From CAYYNP01 sp964472545 (GTDB taxonomy: Bacteria; Planctomycetota; Planctomycetia; Pirellulales; Thermoguttaceae): a stretch of DNA of 41,882 nucleotides. The notes under the pieces were generated by a model. The model was not told where the DNA came from. It did not search any database and worked only from the letters and a program-made list of their open reading frames with translations. The translations under genes and the position numbers were made by a program. Of this stretch, positions 1-8,307 are shown one piece after another. How positions within the stretch are numbered: the first letter of the stretch is position 1; each line of letters opens with the position of its first letter. Location: NCBI GenBank assembly GCA_964472545.1, contig CAYYNP010000049.1, forward strand, positions 1 through 41,882, in the 5' to 3' direction.

Positions 1-202
1 GGCCCTCCGCCCGACGTTCGAGAAAACAGAAACGAGTTATGCGGAAAGAGAGCTAAAGCGTAATCTGAGTGTTGCATTTGAAGTTGGGCAGCTCCCTATA
101 CGCCGCAAGGCAATGTGCCGTCAGGACGCGTCCCCAGAGGGTTGTTCCGCCGATTGTCGTTTGACGGGGCGGCTCCCATAACGACGAACTTCTGGCTGAA
201 GT

Positions 203-1696
203 TCATCGACGCCAACGGCGTCGGCGGAAATACTTGCCCGCGCCCAACAGCAAACCGACCACGACCAGATGCAGTAGCGAAGAAGGTTCGGGGACGGCCG
301 CGAGACGACGGATGACGCCGTCGCGTTTGTTGAGGACGTAGACTTCGCCCTCAATGCCGAGGCTGAAGCGGAGGTCGGCGCGAGTTTGGCTTCCGAGCCC
401 GCGGTCTGCACGGGTTTCGTTGATCAGGTCGAGCAGACGAACCGGGTCGCCGGTGTCGTCGAGCGTTACGAGCTCCCGCAGACCGTCCTGCCCACCGTCG
501 AGCGGGTCGGTGTCGACGTCGAGGTAGAAGATCAACCCGGTGGGGAAGTCGCCCAACAGGAGATTACCGTCGAGGCCGGGAATGCCGGTGCCGCGGGCGA
601 CCTCGCCGACGGTGACGGCTCGGTTGCCGATGCCCGTGGGCGGGTCGCCGACAAGGTTGGTGTGATCGTACTCGGCGACCGGGTCGATCATGCCGGGGAT
701 CTTCGAGCCCTCAAATCGGAAACTGCCTTCGCGCTGGTCCCAGCCGAAGTTGCCCCCGTTGACACCCTGGTCGATCTCCTCGACGGCGTTCTGCCCGATG
801 TCGGCGATGAACATCTTGCCGGTGGCGCGGTCCCAACTGAAACGCTGCGGGTTGCGCAGGCCGTAGGCATAGATTTCGGCCAGAGTGCCCGCATCGCCAT
901 CGGCGGCCAGCGCGTTGTCGGCAACGATGCCGTACCGCCCGTTGGCGCCATTGGTCCCCGTCGGGTCGATGCGAAGGATCGCGCCGTAAGGATTTCCGGT
1001 GTCTTGGCCGTTTTCCTGTGGGTCGCCGCCGGCCCCACCGTCGCCGATGGCGATGTAGAGGTTGTTGCGGTCCGGGTGGGAAGCGCCGGCGGTCGTGTTG
1101 AACGCGATCAGGCCGGCGTTGTGATTGCCGAACGGCTGGTCGAATCGCATCACCTCACGGAACGGCTCAGCGGCGTTGGCCGGCACGAAAGTGCTCGACG
1201 CGGGCGTGCCGGTGGTCCATTCCAGCAGCACCGTGTGAAAATCGGTGCCTCCGCCGGGATCGAAGTCGGGCGTGGGCGTCGTGTTGCTCGAGCTGTGGAT
1301 CGTGTAGAACTTTCCGAAGCCACCGGCACCGGCGGCGTTGAAGTCGGGGTGGAACGCGAACCCCTGAAACCCCTTCTCGCTGCTGCTGGTGATTCGCAAT
1401 GTGGGATAGTCACGCAAGTCGACGTATTCCGTAACCGTTGCGCCGTCGCGACTGACGGTGTAGAGCGGGCCGCGTTGGTCGTTGACGAACAGCCGGCCGA
1501 GCGGGTCAGCCGTCATCACGCTCATCCGCGCCGGCGCACTGTTCCCGCTACTCGAATCCGGCAGGACGGCGAAGTCCTGGATCACTACCGTGAGCGATCC
1601 TCTGTCCACCGGAAACGGGAAGAAGTCCTGGCACAACGCCCGGGAGCCCGGCAACCAAGCAAGTAACAAGATCGATGAGAATACTACAGTGCGCAT
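203..1696 (-). CDS. PEP-CTERM-anchored PQQ-dependent sugar dehydrogenase-like protein (glucose/sorbosone dehydrogenase family)
   Basis: A 497-residue exported six-bladed propeller of the glucose/sorbosone dehydrogenase family, which oxidises sugars or aldoses with PQQ outside the cytoplasm. An N-terminal Sec signal (about residues 1-22) is followed by family signatures: a GNHNAG motif where members have HNGG, a Gly/Asp-rich stretch LYIAIGDGGAGGDP, and YGLRNPQRFSWD. The last 30 residues (about 468-497) are VPEPS, a hydrophobic helix and an Arg-rich tail, which is a PEP-CTERM sorting signal read by an exosortase; none is encoded here. The ATG at 1696 has AGAGG about 7 bases upstream. It is the last minus-strand gene here, 184 bases downstream of the formate dehydrogenase alpha gene, without an obvious functional tie. 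The family call is firm; the substrate and whether PQQ is really bound are unknown. Confidence 0.85.
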   Translation of the reverse strand: MRTVVFSSILLLAWLPGSRALCQDFFPFPVDRGSLTVVIQDFAVLPDSSSGNSAPARMSVMTADPLGRLFVNDQRGPLYTVSRDGATVTEYVDLRDYPTLRITSSSEKGFQGFAFHPDFNAAGAGGFGKFYTIHSSSNTTPTPDFDPGGGTDFHTVLLEWTTGTPASSTFVPANAAEPFREVMRFDQPFGNHNAGLIAFNTTAGASHPDRNNLYIAIGDGGAGGDPQENGQDTGNPYGAILRIDPTGTNGANGRYGIVADNALAADGDAGTLAEIYAYGLRNPQRFSWDRATGKMFIADIGQNAVEEIDQGVNGGNFGWDQREGSFRFEGSKIPGMIDPVAEYDHTNLVGDPPTGIGNRAVTVGEVARGTGIPGLDGNLLLGDFPTGLIFYLDVDTDPLDGGQDGLRELVTLDDTGDPVRLLDLINETRADRGLGSQTRADLRFSLGIEGEVYVLNKRDGVIRRLAAVPEPSSLLHLVVVGLLLGAGKYFRRRRWRR

Positions 1697-1880
1697 CGTC
1701 GCGCCTCTTCAGGGTACGGAACCTTCACCCAATGATACCGCCCACGGCAAGTGACCACCCAGATGAGGGTGTCGTCGTATCGTCTATCGCCGGGTTCCGA
1801 CGGTCGCCTCCAACGACGCGAGGCCCTTCTGCTGTAGGAGCCACGAATCGACGGTATGCGGCGGCGATGATTGCGGCCTG

Positions 1881-4775
1881 CTACTCTGCTTTCTCGGCCG
1901 GCTCGATCCTGACGGCACAGAACTTGAATTCCGGGATCTTGCCGATCGGATCGAGCGCGTCGATCGTCAGCACGTTGGCGGCGGCCTCGCGAAAGTGGAA
2001 CGGGATGAACACGGATCCCGGTTGCACTCCCGGGTCGGCGCGGGCGGGCAACTCGATCACTCCGCGGCGGCTGCTCACCCGCACCCGCTGGTCGGGGCGG
2101 ATTCCCAGCCGCGCCATATCTTGAGGGTTGATGGAAACGACCGCCTGCGGCTGAATGCGGTCCAGCGCCCGGCTGCGACGGGTCATGCTCCCCGTGTGCC
2201 AGTGCTCCAGTAGACGACCCGTGTTAAGTACGAACGGATACTCATCGTCGGGCCGCTCCTTCGCCGGCCGGTAGACGCACGAGACGAAGAGGCCTTTGCC
2301 CGTCGGCGTGGGGAAGCGATCGCCAAAGAGGATCTGCGTGCCGTCGCCCGATTGGGGATCATCGCAAGGCCAGAGCTTCCCGCGGCTGCCAAGGTTCGCA
2401 TGCGAGAGGCCTTGATAGCTCGTCGTCAGTGCGGCGAATTCGTCAAACACCTCCGCCGAGGACGTGTACTGCATCGGCAGCCCCAATCGCCTGCCGATCT
2501 CGCAGAGAATCTGCCAGTCGGGCCGCGCATCGCCGGGTGGGTCCAGTGCCTTTCGCCCAAGCTGGACGCGGCGGTCGGTGTTCGTGTAGGTGCCGGTCTT
2601 CTCGAAATAGCTGCCCGCCGGTAGGATCACGTCGGCAAACTCGGCCGTCTCGGTGAGAAAGATATCCTGCACGACGAGGAAGTCGAGGCCCGCGAGCGCG
2701 TCGCGCACCTTGTTCACGTTGGGATCCGAGAGAAAGGGGTTTTCCCCCATGATGACCATGCCGCGGATCTCTTGCCGCAAGGCAGCGCCGAGGATCTCGA
2801 CGACGGTGAGTCCGGGATTGGGGCTCAATGAGAAGCCCCATGCCTGCTCGAACTTGTTTCGCACGGCCGCATCGCCCACGGGCTGATAGTCGGGGTACAT
2901 CATCGGGATCAGCCCGGCGTCGCTGGCCCCTTGCACGTTGTTCTGCCCCCGCAGTGGATGCAGCCCGGTGCCGGGGCGTCCCACGCTGCCGGTCAGCAGA
3001 CAGAGCGAGATCAGGCACCTGGAGTTGTCGGTGCCGGTGGTGTGTTGCGAGATGCCCATGCCCCAGAAGACGATCATGCCGCCGCCGGCCTTGGTGGCCT
3101 TGCCGATCGTGTGTGCAATCGCCGTAATCCGTTCGGCCGAGATTCCGCAGATCCGGGCGGCGTCGGCCGGCGCGTACTCGTCGAGCACCAACCGGCGGAG
3201 GTCCTCGAAACCGTCGGTCCGGCGGGCGATGAATTCCTCGTCGATCAGGCCGTCGCGAATCAGCACGTGCATCAAGCCGTTGTAGAACGCTACGTCGGTA
3301 CCCGGCTTGATCTGTGCGAAGTGCTTGGCAAACCGGGCCATCTGGTTCCGCTGCACGTCGACCACGATCAGGCGCGTGCCGCGTTTCGACGCCTCCTTGA
3401 TGAACGTGGCGGCAACGGGATGATTGGCCGTGGTGTTCGAGCCGGCCACCAGACAAACCTCCGCGCGGCCCACGTCCGAAAAGACGTTGGTGACCGCGCC
3501 GGAACCGATCGTCTGAAGCAGCGCCGCCACCGACGAGGCGTGACAGAGCCGCGTGCAGTGGTCCACGTTGTTGGTGCCGAGCCCCGCGCGGATCAGCTTC
3601 TGAAACAGATACGCTTCCTCGGTCGAGCACTTGGCCGACCCGAAGCCCGCCAGGGCCTCGGTGCCATGAGTGTCGCGAATCGACTGAAGCCGCCGGGCAA
3701 CCAGGTCGAGTGCCTCCTCCCAGCTCGCCTCTCGAAAGGCCGGCAGCACGTCGGCGTAGTCCACCAACTCGCCGGGCCGTGTTCTCGGCCGGTTAACGGT
3801 GCGCGCGACGTCCGGCGAGAGCGGACCTTTCGGATAATGCGATTCGCGACGTATCAGGGGACGCGTAAGCCGCTGCGCATGGAGCGTGTAGTCCCAGCCG
3901 TAGCGCCCCTTCACGCAAAGTCGGCGGCGGTTGACCGGGCTATTGCGGCCTTCGGCCAGCACGATCTGATTGTCTCGCACGTGGTAGGTAAGGGCGCAGC
4001 CCACGCCGCAGTACGGGCAGACGCTCTTAACCCGCGTGGCTGCCTCGGACGACGACGGAGAGAGCGTGATCGGCTTGTGGGTCAGCGCGTCGGTAGGACA
4101 GGCGTCAACACACTCGCCGCATGCCACGCACGTGCTCGCGCCCATGGGCCGATTCAGGTCAAACGCGATTTGGGTCGTTTCGCCCTTGCCGCTGCGCCCG
4201 ATCACTTCGTTGGATTGGACGTCGTCGCACGCCCGGATGCAGCGATCGCAGAGGATACACGCGCGGTGATCGACGGCGATCACCGACGACGAGAGGTCCT
4301 TGGCCGGCCGCGGCGAACGGTCTTCGCCACCCGCCGCCTCGTTGACCCGCTCGAATGAGCCCAGCAGTTCATCGCAACGTTCTCCTTGCTTCAGAAGTCC
4401 GACCTTCGCTGCAAGTTCCTCTAACTGGCAGGACTGAAACGACGGCTCGCGTTGCTCCGGCTTCGGGTGGTCGCTCAGCAACAGCCGCAGCAGCATGGCC
4501 CGGTGCTGCTCGACTTTCGGCGACGCAGTGTGGACGGTCATGCCGTCGGCACACTCGCGTACGCAGGCCGCAGCGAGCACGCGCTCGCCGACGTCCACAA
4601 CGCACACGCGGCAAACGCCGACCGGGCGGAGGCCGGGATCGTGACACAGCGCAGGAATGGCGATTCCCACTTGTCGAGCCGCCTCCCAGATGGTCGTTCC
4701 CCGAAGCACAACGACCTGACGGCCGTCGATCGAGAGGGCCACGGTGGCTGGATCCGACGATTCAAGGGCGGCCAT
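1881..4775 (-). CDS. fdh1A: NAD-dependent formate dehydrogenase, molybdopterin alpha subunit
   Basis: Catalytic subunit of a soluble NAD-linked formate dehydrogenase (formate to CO2), 964 residues, the size of Methylobacterium Fdh1A/FdsA-type subunits. In order: an N-terminal [2Fe-2S] ferredoxin domain (C44, C55, C58, C71); the NuoG-like His-Cys3 site with H103 and C116 only; two [4Fe-4S] motifs (C173/176/179/183 and C216/219/222/226); the molybdopterin-oxidoreductase [4Fe-4S] site (C253, C256, C260, C287); bis-MGD domains; and a C-terminal molydopterin dinucleotide-binding domain. The presumed Mo/W ligand is C411 followed by H412 in HCTRLCHASSV, so this is a cysteine rather than selenocysteine enzyme. 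At the expected second and third ligands of the His-Cys3 cluster there are E107 and E110, so that cluster is probably absent. The start overlaps the end of the beta-subunit gene by 14 bases, indicating translational coupling. Confidence 0.95.
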   Translation of the reverse strand: MAALESSDPATVALSIDGRQVVVLRGTTIWEAARQVGIAIPALCHDPGLRPVGVCRVCVVDVGERVLAAACVRECADGMTVHTASPKVEQHRAMLLRLLLSDHPKPEQREPSFQSCQLEELAAKVGLLKQGERCDELLGSFERVNEAAGGEDRSPRPAKDLSSSVIAVDHRACILCDRCIRACDDVQSNEVIGRSGKGETTQIAFDLNRPMGASTCVACGECVDACPTDALTHKPITLSPSSSEAATRVKSVCPYCGVGCALTYHVRDNQIVLAEGRNSPVNRRRLCVKGRYGWDYTLHAQRLTRPLIRRESHYPKGPLSPDVARTVNRPRTRPGELVDYADVLPAFREASWEEALDLVARRLQSIRDTHGTEALAGFGSAKCSTEEAYLFQKLIRAGLGTNNVDHCTRLCHASSVAALLQTIGSGAVTNVFSDVGRAEVCLVAGSNTTANHPVAATFIKEASKRGTRLIVVDVQRNQMARFAKHFAQIKPGTDVAFYNGLMHVLIRDGLIDEEFIARRTDGFEDLRRLVLDEYAPADAARICGISAERITAIAHTIGKATKAGGGMIVFWGMGISQHTTGTDNSRCLISLCLLTGSVGRPGTGLHPLRGQNNVQGASDAGLIPMMYPDYQPVGDAAVRNKFEQAWGFSLSPNPGLTVVEILGAALRQEIRGMVIMGENPFLSDPNVNKVRDALAGLDFLVVQDIFLTETAEFADVILPAGSYFEKTGTYTNTDRRVQLGRKALDPPGDARPDWQILCEIGRRLGLPMQYTSSAEVFDEFAALTTSYQGLSHANLGSRGKLWPCDDPQSGDGTQILFGDRFPTPTGKGLFVSCVYRPAKERPDDEYPFVLNTGRLLEHWHTGSMTRRSRALDRIQPQAVVSINPQDMARLGIRPDQRVRVSSRRGVIELPARADPGVQPGSVFIPFHFREAAANVLTIDALDPIGKIPEFKFCAVRIEPAEKAE

Positions 4776-6393
4776 CGCTGGGAATCTCCTCGGGGAAGTG
4801 ACGCATCATCGAGAGAATCGGATTCAGCGCGACCTGGCCCAACCCGCAGATCGACGTCTGCTCGAGCGTTTCGGCCAACTGCGGCAGCCACTGAAGCTCT
4901 TGTGCGGGCAGCTTCCCGTCCTCTACGGCCTCGAGCAGTTGCACGGCCTTGGCCGTGCCCAAACGGCAGGGGACGCACTTGCCGCAAGACTCGTTGCGGA
5001 AGAAGCGGACCATGTTGGTAGCCAGTGCGAACAGGTTTCGCCCCCGGCCGACGACGATCACTCCGGCGCTACCCAGCATACTGCCGGCGGCTTGCATCCG
5101 TTCGAAATCCAAGGGCGTGTCGGCCATCTCGGCGGGCAAGAAGTTGGAACTGGGACCGCCGGGCAGAAAGGCCTTCAGCGCTCGGTTCTCCTGCATGCCG
5201 CCGGCCAGGTCGATCAATTGGGCGACGGTTGTGCCGGCCGGGATTTCGTAGACGCCCGCCCGGCAAACGTCGCCGCTGATGGAGGCGAACTTCAACCCAT
5301 GGAATCCGGGCCGTCCTTGTTGCTCCCACCACGGCAGGCCCCAATGGAGCACGGCGACCGCCAGGGCCAGGGTTTCCACATTGTTAATCAGCGTGGGCTG
5401 GCCGCAAAGTCCGTGCAGGCCCGGATACGGTGGCTTGTTGCGAGGTTCACCGCGGCGATCTTCCAAGGCCTCGAGCAGCGCCATCTCCTCGCCCAGGATG
5501 TACCCGCCGGGTGAGACGAAGATCTCGACGTCGAACGGCTTGCCGGAACCGGCCGCGTTCTCGCCCAGGGCGCCCACCTCTCTGGCGTGCTGCAGGGCCG
5601 ACTCCAGGGCCGCCCGTTCGGGGGCGTATTCGTGACGCAAGTAGATGATGCCGCGTTCGGCGCCCACGGTCAGCCCGGCCAGGAGCATCCCCTCGACGAC
5701 AAGATGCGGCAACTGACCGAGGATCACCCGATCTTTGAACGTGCCCGGTTCGCTTTCGTCGGCGTTGCAGATGACGTACTTTGGCCGTCGCGACTCGGCC
5801 GCCACCAATTCCCACTTCCTTCCGGTGGGAAAACCGGCCCCACCCATTCCCCGCAGAACGCTTTGCTTCAGGGCATCCAGATCGTCGTCGGGCGTTCGGC
5901 CGGGAGAAGCCGCCAGCCGGCGCACGGTAGTGTAATGCTCGGCCGGGTCTTGGTACGGGTCGCACTTGAAGCGGCGTTTGTCTCCGGCATGTGCGAATTC
6001 CAGCCGCGTGGGGTCATCGACGCATCGCACGACGTCGTCCAGGTCCATCAGCGACGTAGGAGCCAACGGAACTCCCTCGACGGCGACGGCCGGTGCCGCG
6101 TCGCAGCGGCCCAGGCAGGAGACGCTTCGAACTTCCACGTCGTCGCGCCCCGCCAGGCGGTCGGCCAGGCGCGCCTTCCAGGCGGCGCAGTCGCCCATCG
6201 CGCAGACCGCGTCGCGGCAGACTTCGACCGTCCGGCCTGGCGACGGCGTGCGCTGAAAGTGCGGATAGAAGCTGACGAGTTCCTCGAGCCGGTAGAGCGG
6301 CACGTTGTCGCGCTCGGCAATCTCGCACAGCGCGGCTTCGTCCAGGCAACCTCGCTCGTGCTGCAAGTTCAGCAATTCGCGTAGCAACTCCAC
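4762..6393 (-). CDS. fdh1B: NAD-dependent formate dehydrogenase beta subunit (fused NuoE-NuoF)
   Basis: A 543-residue flavoprotein subunit that passes electrons from the alpha subunit to NAD+. Residues 1-125 are a NuoE-like thioredoxin-fold [2Fe-2S] domain with C59-x4-C64 and C93-x3-C97. Residues about 135-543 are NuoF-like: the FMN/NADH site has GMGGAGFPTGRKW (about 182-194) and ADESEPGTFKDR, followed by GGYILGEEMALLEALE and a C-terminal [4Fe-4S] site at C470, C473, C476 and C516. This fusion matches the beta subunit of Methylobacterium-type FDH1. The start is GTG at 6393, chosen because an excellent Shine-Dalgarno sequence (GGAGGTGAT) precedes it and because residues from here match the NuoE N-terminus. 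It is first in an operon with the alpha subunit. No gamma subunit or FdhD chaperone gene is in the window. Confidence 0.95.
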   Translation of the reverse strand: MELLRELLNLQHERGCLDEAALCEIAERDNVPLYRLEELVSFYPHFQRTPSPGRTVEVCRDAVCAMGDCAAWKARLADRLAGRDDVEVRSVSCLGRCDAAPAVAVEGVPLAPTSLMDLDDVVRCVDDPTRLEFAHAGDKRRFKCDPYQDPAEHYTTVRRLAASPGRTPDDDLDALKQSVLRGMGGAGFPTGRKWELVAAESRRPKYVICNADESEPGTFKDRVILGQLPHLVVEGMLLAGLTVGAERGIIYLRHEYAPERAALESALQHAREVGALGENAAGSGKPFDVEIFVSPGGYILGEEMALLEALEDRRGEPRNKPPYPGLHGLCGQPTLINNVETLALAVAVLHWGLPWWEQQGRPGFHGLKFASISGDVCRAGVYEIPAGTTVAQLIDLAGGMQENRALKAFLPGGPSSNFLPAEMADTPLDFERMQAAGSMLGSAGVIVVGRGRNLFALATNMVRFFRNESCGKCVPCRLGTAKAVQLLEAVEDGKLPAQELQWLPQLAETLEQTSICGLGQVALNPILSMMRHFPEEIPSDGRP

Positions 6394-6580
6394 GGATCAC
6401 CTCCGCGATTGGATGGACGGGAGGCCCCCGAAGGCGATCCCCCGACGACGGTCCCTCTGGTCCAGACTCAACCCCAGGCAGGGCCGAACGGACACCTCGC
6501 TCCATCACTACTCTACGGACCCGGGTGGCCACCGGCAAGGGTGGTCAGACGAAACCGCTGGCGCGCATTTCTCACCAGCC

Positions 6581-6646
6581 GTAGCCGAATTCGCCGGAAT
6601 TTGGCTCTTCTGCCGCGCCGGACCAAAGTCTGGCGACTTCGGCTAC
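6581..6646. repeat. Imperfect inverted repeat (REP/MITE-like) in the 311-base gap between the formate and formaldehyde dehydrogenase genes
   Basis: The left arm 6581-6607 and right arm 6620-6646 are 27-base imperfect complements (both ends begin GTAGCCGAA when read inward) around a 12-base loop. The gap 6394-6704 holds no convincing gene. The structure could act as a terminator for the formaldehyde dehydrogenase transcript or be a dispersed mobile-type repeat. A shorter related stretch (tagccgaagtcg) occurs again near 17089. Confidence 0.6.
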
Positions 6647-6704
6647 AGGACGTACGGGCGACAACCGCCCCCGAGTGGTGAAGAATGTGGTCGAGCGGCG
6701 GCTC

Positions 6705-7895
6705 TCACACCGCGAGCATTCCATGCGGATCGAGCACGAACTTCTTGGCCGCGCCGCAGTCGAAGTCCTTGTATCCGCTGGGGGCCTCCTCCAGGCCAAT
6801 CACAGTCACGTTGACGGCCTCGGCGATCTGAACCTTGTCGTGAAGGATCGCCATCATCAGGCCGCGATGGTACTTCATCACCGGACATTGCCCGGTGTGG
6901 AAGTGCAGGCTCTTGGCCCATCCAAGCCCGATGCGGATCGAGAGGTTGCCGAGTTTGGACGCCTCGTCGGCGGCCCCGGGATCGTCGGTGACGTAGAGGC
7001 CGGGGATGCCCACGCCGCCGCCGGCGCGGGTGACCTGCATCGTGTGATTGAGCACCGTCGCCGGGCGTTCCACGGCCGCTTCGTGGCCGTGGCCCCGGGC
7101 CTCGAAGCCCACGCAGTCGACCGCACAGTCCACTTCCGGCACCCCGACGATATCGGCGATCATCTCAGGCAGCGAGCCGTCCTGCTTCAGGTCGACCGTT
7201 TCGCAACCGAACGAGCGAGCCTGTTGAAGCCGCTCGTCGATCATGTCGCCGACGATCACCACGGCGGCGCCTAGCAGGTGACACGAGGCCGCACACGCCA
7301 GCCCCACCGGTCCGCCGCCCGCCACGTAGACGGTGCTGCCGGTCGTCACGCCCGCGGTAACGGCCCCGTGATAGCCGGTGGGAAAGATGTCGGAAAGCAG
7401 CGTCAGATCGCGGATCTTCTCCAGGGCACGATCGCGGTCGGGAAACTTCAGCAGATTGAAGTCGGCGTATGGCACCATCACGTAGTCGGCTTGCCCGCCG
7501 ACCCAGCCGCCCATGTCGACGTAGCCGTAGGCCGCCCCGGGACGGGCCGGATTGACGTTCAGACAGATCCCGGTTTGCCCCTCCTTACAATTCCGGCACC
7601 GCCCACAGGCGATGTTGAACGGGACCGACACCAGATCGCCCGTGCAGATGAACTCGACGTCGCGGCCACACTCGATCACTTCGCCGGTGATCTCATGCCC
7701 CAGGACCAGCCCCGGCGGCGCGGTGGTCCGTCCGCGGACCATATGCTGGTCGGAGCCGCAGATATTCGTGGAAACGACCTTCAGGATCACTCCGTGATCG
7801 CATTTGCGCGTTCCCAGTACCAGCTTGGGGAAGTCGATGTTCTGCACTTCCACTTTCCCCGGTTCGACGTACGCCACTCCTCGATTGTCTGCCAT
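6705..7895 (-). CDS. fdhA: Glutathione-independent formaldehyde dehydrogenase (zinc-dependent MDR family)
   Basis: Oxidises formaldehyde to formate with NAD+ without glutathione; 396 residues, the size of the Pseudomonas putida enzyme. Catalytic zinc ligands fall at the family's own numbering: C46 (in NICGSDQH), H67 (in GHE) and D169. The structural zinc cysteines are C97, C100, C103 and C111. The Rossmann motif GGGPVG is at 193-198. The ATG at 7895 has AAAGGA upstream. The formate it makes would feed the formate dehydrogenase whose genes start 311 bases downstream on the same strand, completing formaldehyde to CO2 oxidation. The intervening inverted repeat suggests separate transcripts. Members of this family can dismutate other aldehydes, so the natural substrate could be broader. 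The symbol follows the P. putida formaldehyde dehydrogenase and is not the formate dehydrogenase alpha subunit. Confidence 0.92.
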   Translation of the reverse strand: MADNRGVAYVEPGKVEVQNIDFPKLVLGTRKCDHGVILKVVSTNICGSDQHMVRGRTTAPPGLVLGHEITGEVIECGRDVEFICTGDLVSVPFNIACGRCRNCKEGQTGICLNVNPARPGAAYGYVDMGGWVGGQADYVMVPYADFNLLKFPDRDRALEKIRDLTLLSDIFPTGYHGAVTAGVTTGSTVYVAGGGPVGLACAASCHLLGAAVVIVGDMIDERLQQARSFGCETVDLKQDGSLPEMIADIVGVPEVDCAVDCVGFEARGHGHEAAVERPATVLNHTMQVTRAGGGVGIPGLYVTDDPGAADEASKLGNLSIRIGLGWAKSLHFHTGQCPVMKYHRGLMMAILHDKVQIAEAVNVTVIGLEEAPSGYKDFDCGAAKKFVLDPHGMLAV

Positions 7896-7956
7896 GGCGA
7901 AGTGTCCTTTTTGAAAAGGGCTCGGCGATCAAGTCGCTCGTCGATCTTAGGAATTG

Positions 7957-8037
<81 letters not shown>

Positions 8038-8071
8038 ACGTGATTCCGCGTTACTGTGAGGTCGGGGCGAT

Positions 8072-8101
8072 GCCACAAACCGCGCAGCCACAAACCGCGC
8101 A
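8072..8101. repeat. Perfect 15-bp tandem duplication
   Basis: The unit gccacaaaccgcgca occurs twice head to tail (8072-8086, 8087-8101), 34 bases after the inverted repeat in the same non-coding gap. It could be a replication-slippage product or a two-site operator; nothing here decides. Confidence 0.6.
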
Positions 8102-8237
8102 GCGGCCGGCCCCGGCCCGGAATGTTACGCAGCGACGGCCGTCAGAATCAAGGCGCGGGTTCCCACGCCAAAAGGGACAACCGGTGACGATCGCCCGGGG
8201 GGCTTATCGCTGGCTTTCCGCTGCGCGGTTGCGACCG

Positions 8238-8243
8238 TATAAT
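8238..8243 (+). promoter_or_regulatory. Candidate -10 element (TATAAT) for the NHL-propeller gene
   Basis: A perfect TATAAT in otherwise GC-rich sequence, 64 bases before the start codon at 8308. The position 17 bases upstream (8215-8220, CTTTCC) is a poor -35. It is followed directly by CCCGCGA, and the TATAAT at 13338 is followed by nearly the same bases. Confidence 0.4.
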
Positions 8244-8307
8244 CCCGCGATTTCGTTTCCCAGGCCCGCAAAGCCCTTCTTGTCAGTTACCGAGGAGACA
8301 CTCGAAG

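Noticed and set aside
1..202. Short frames at the left edge (115-315 plus, 121-411 minus)
   Set aside because: They overlap the end of the sugar dehydrogenase gene, have no domain and no ribosome site.
386..1666. 426-residue plus-strand open frame opposite the sugar dehydrogenase gene
   Set aside because: It is an antisense shadow in GC-rich sequence; its composition is Val/Arg/Gly-rich without domains, while the minus strand has a clear family protein.
2931..4358. 475-residue plus-strand frame across the formate dehydrogenase alpha gene
   Set aside because: Antisense shadow; the minus strand carries all cluster motifs.
4369..4987. Extra minus-strand frames across the junction of the two formate dehydrogenase genes
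   Set aside because: Out-of-frame Arg-rich shadows of the overlapping subunit genes.
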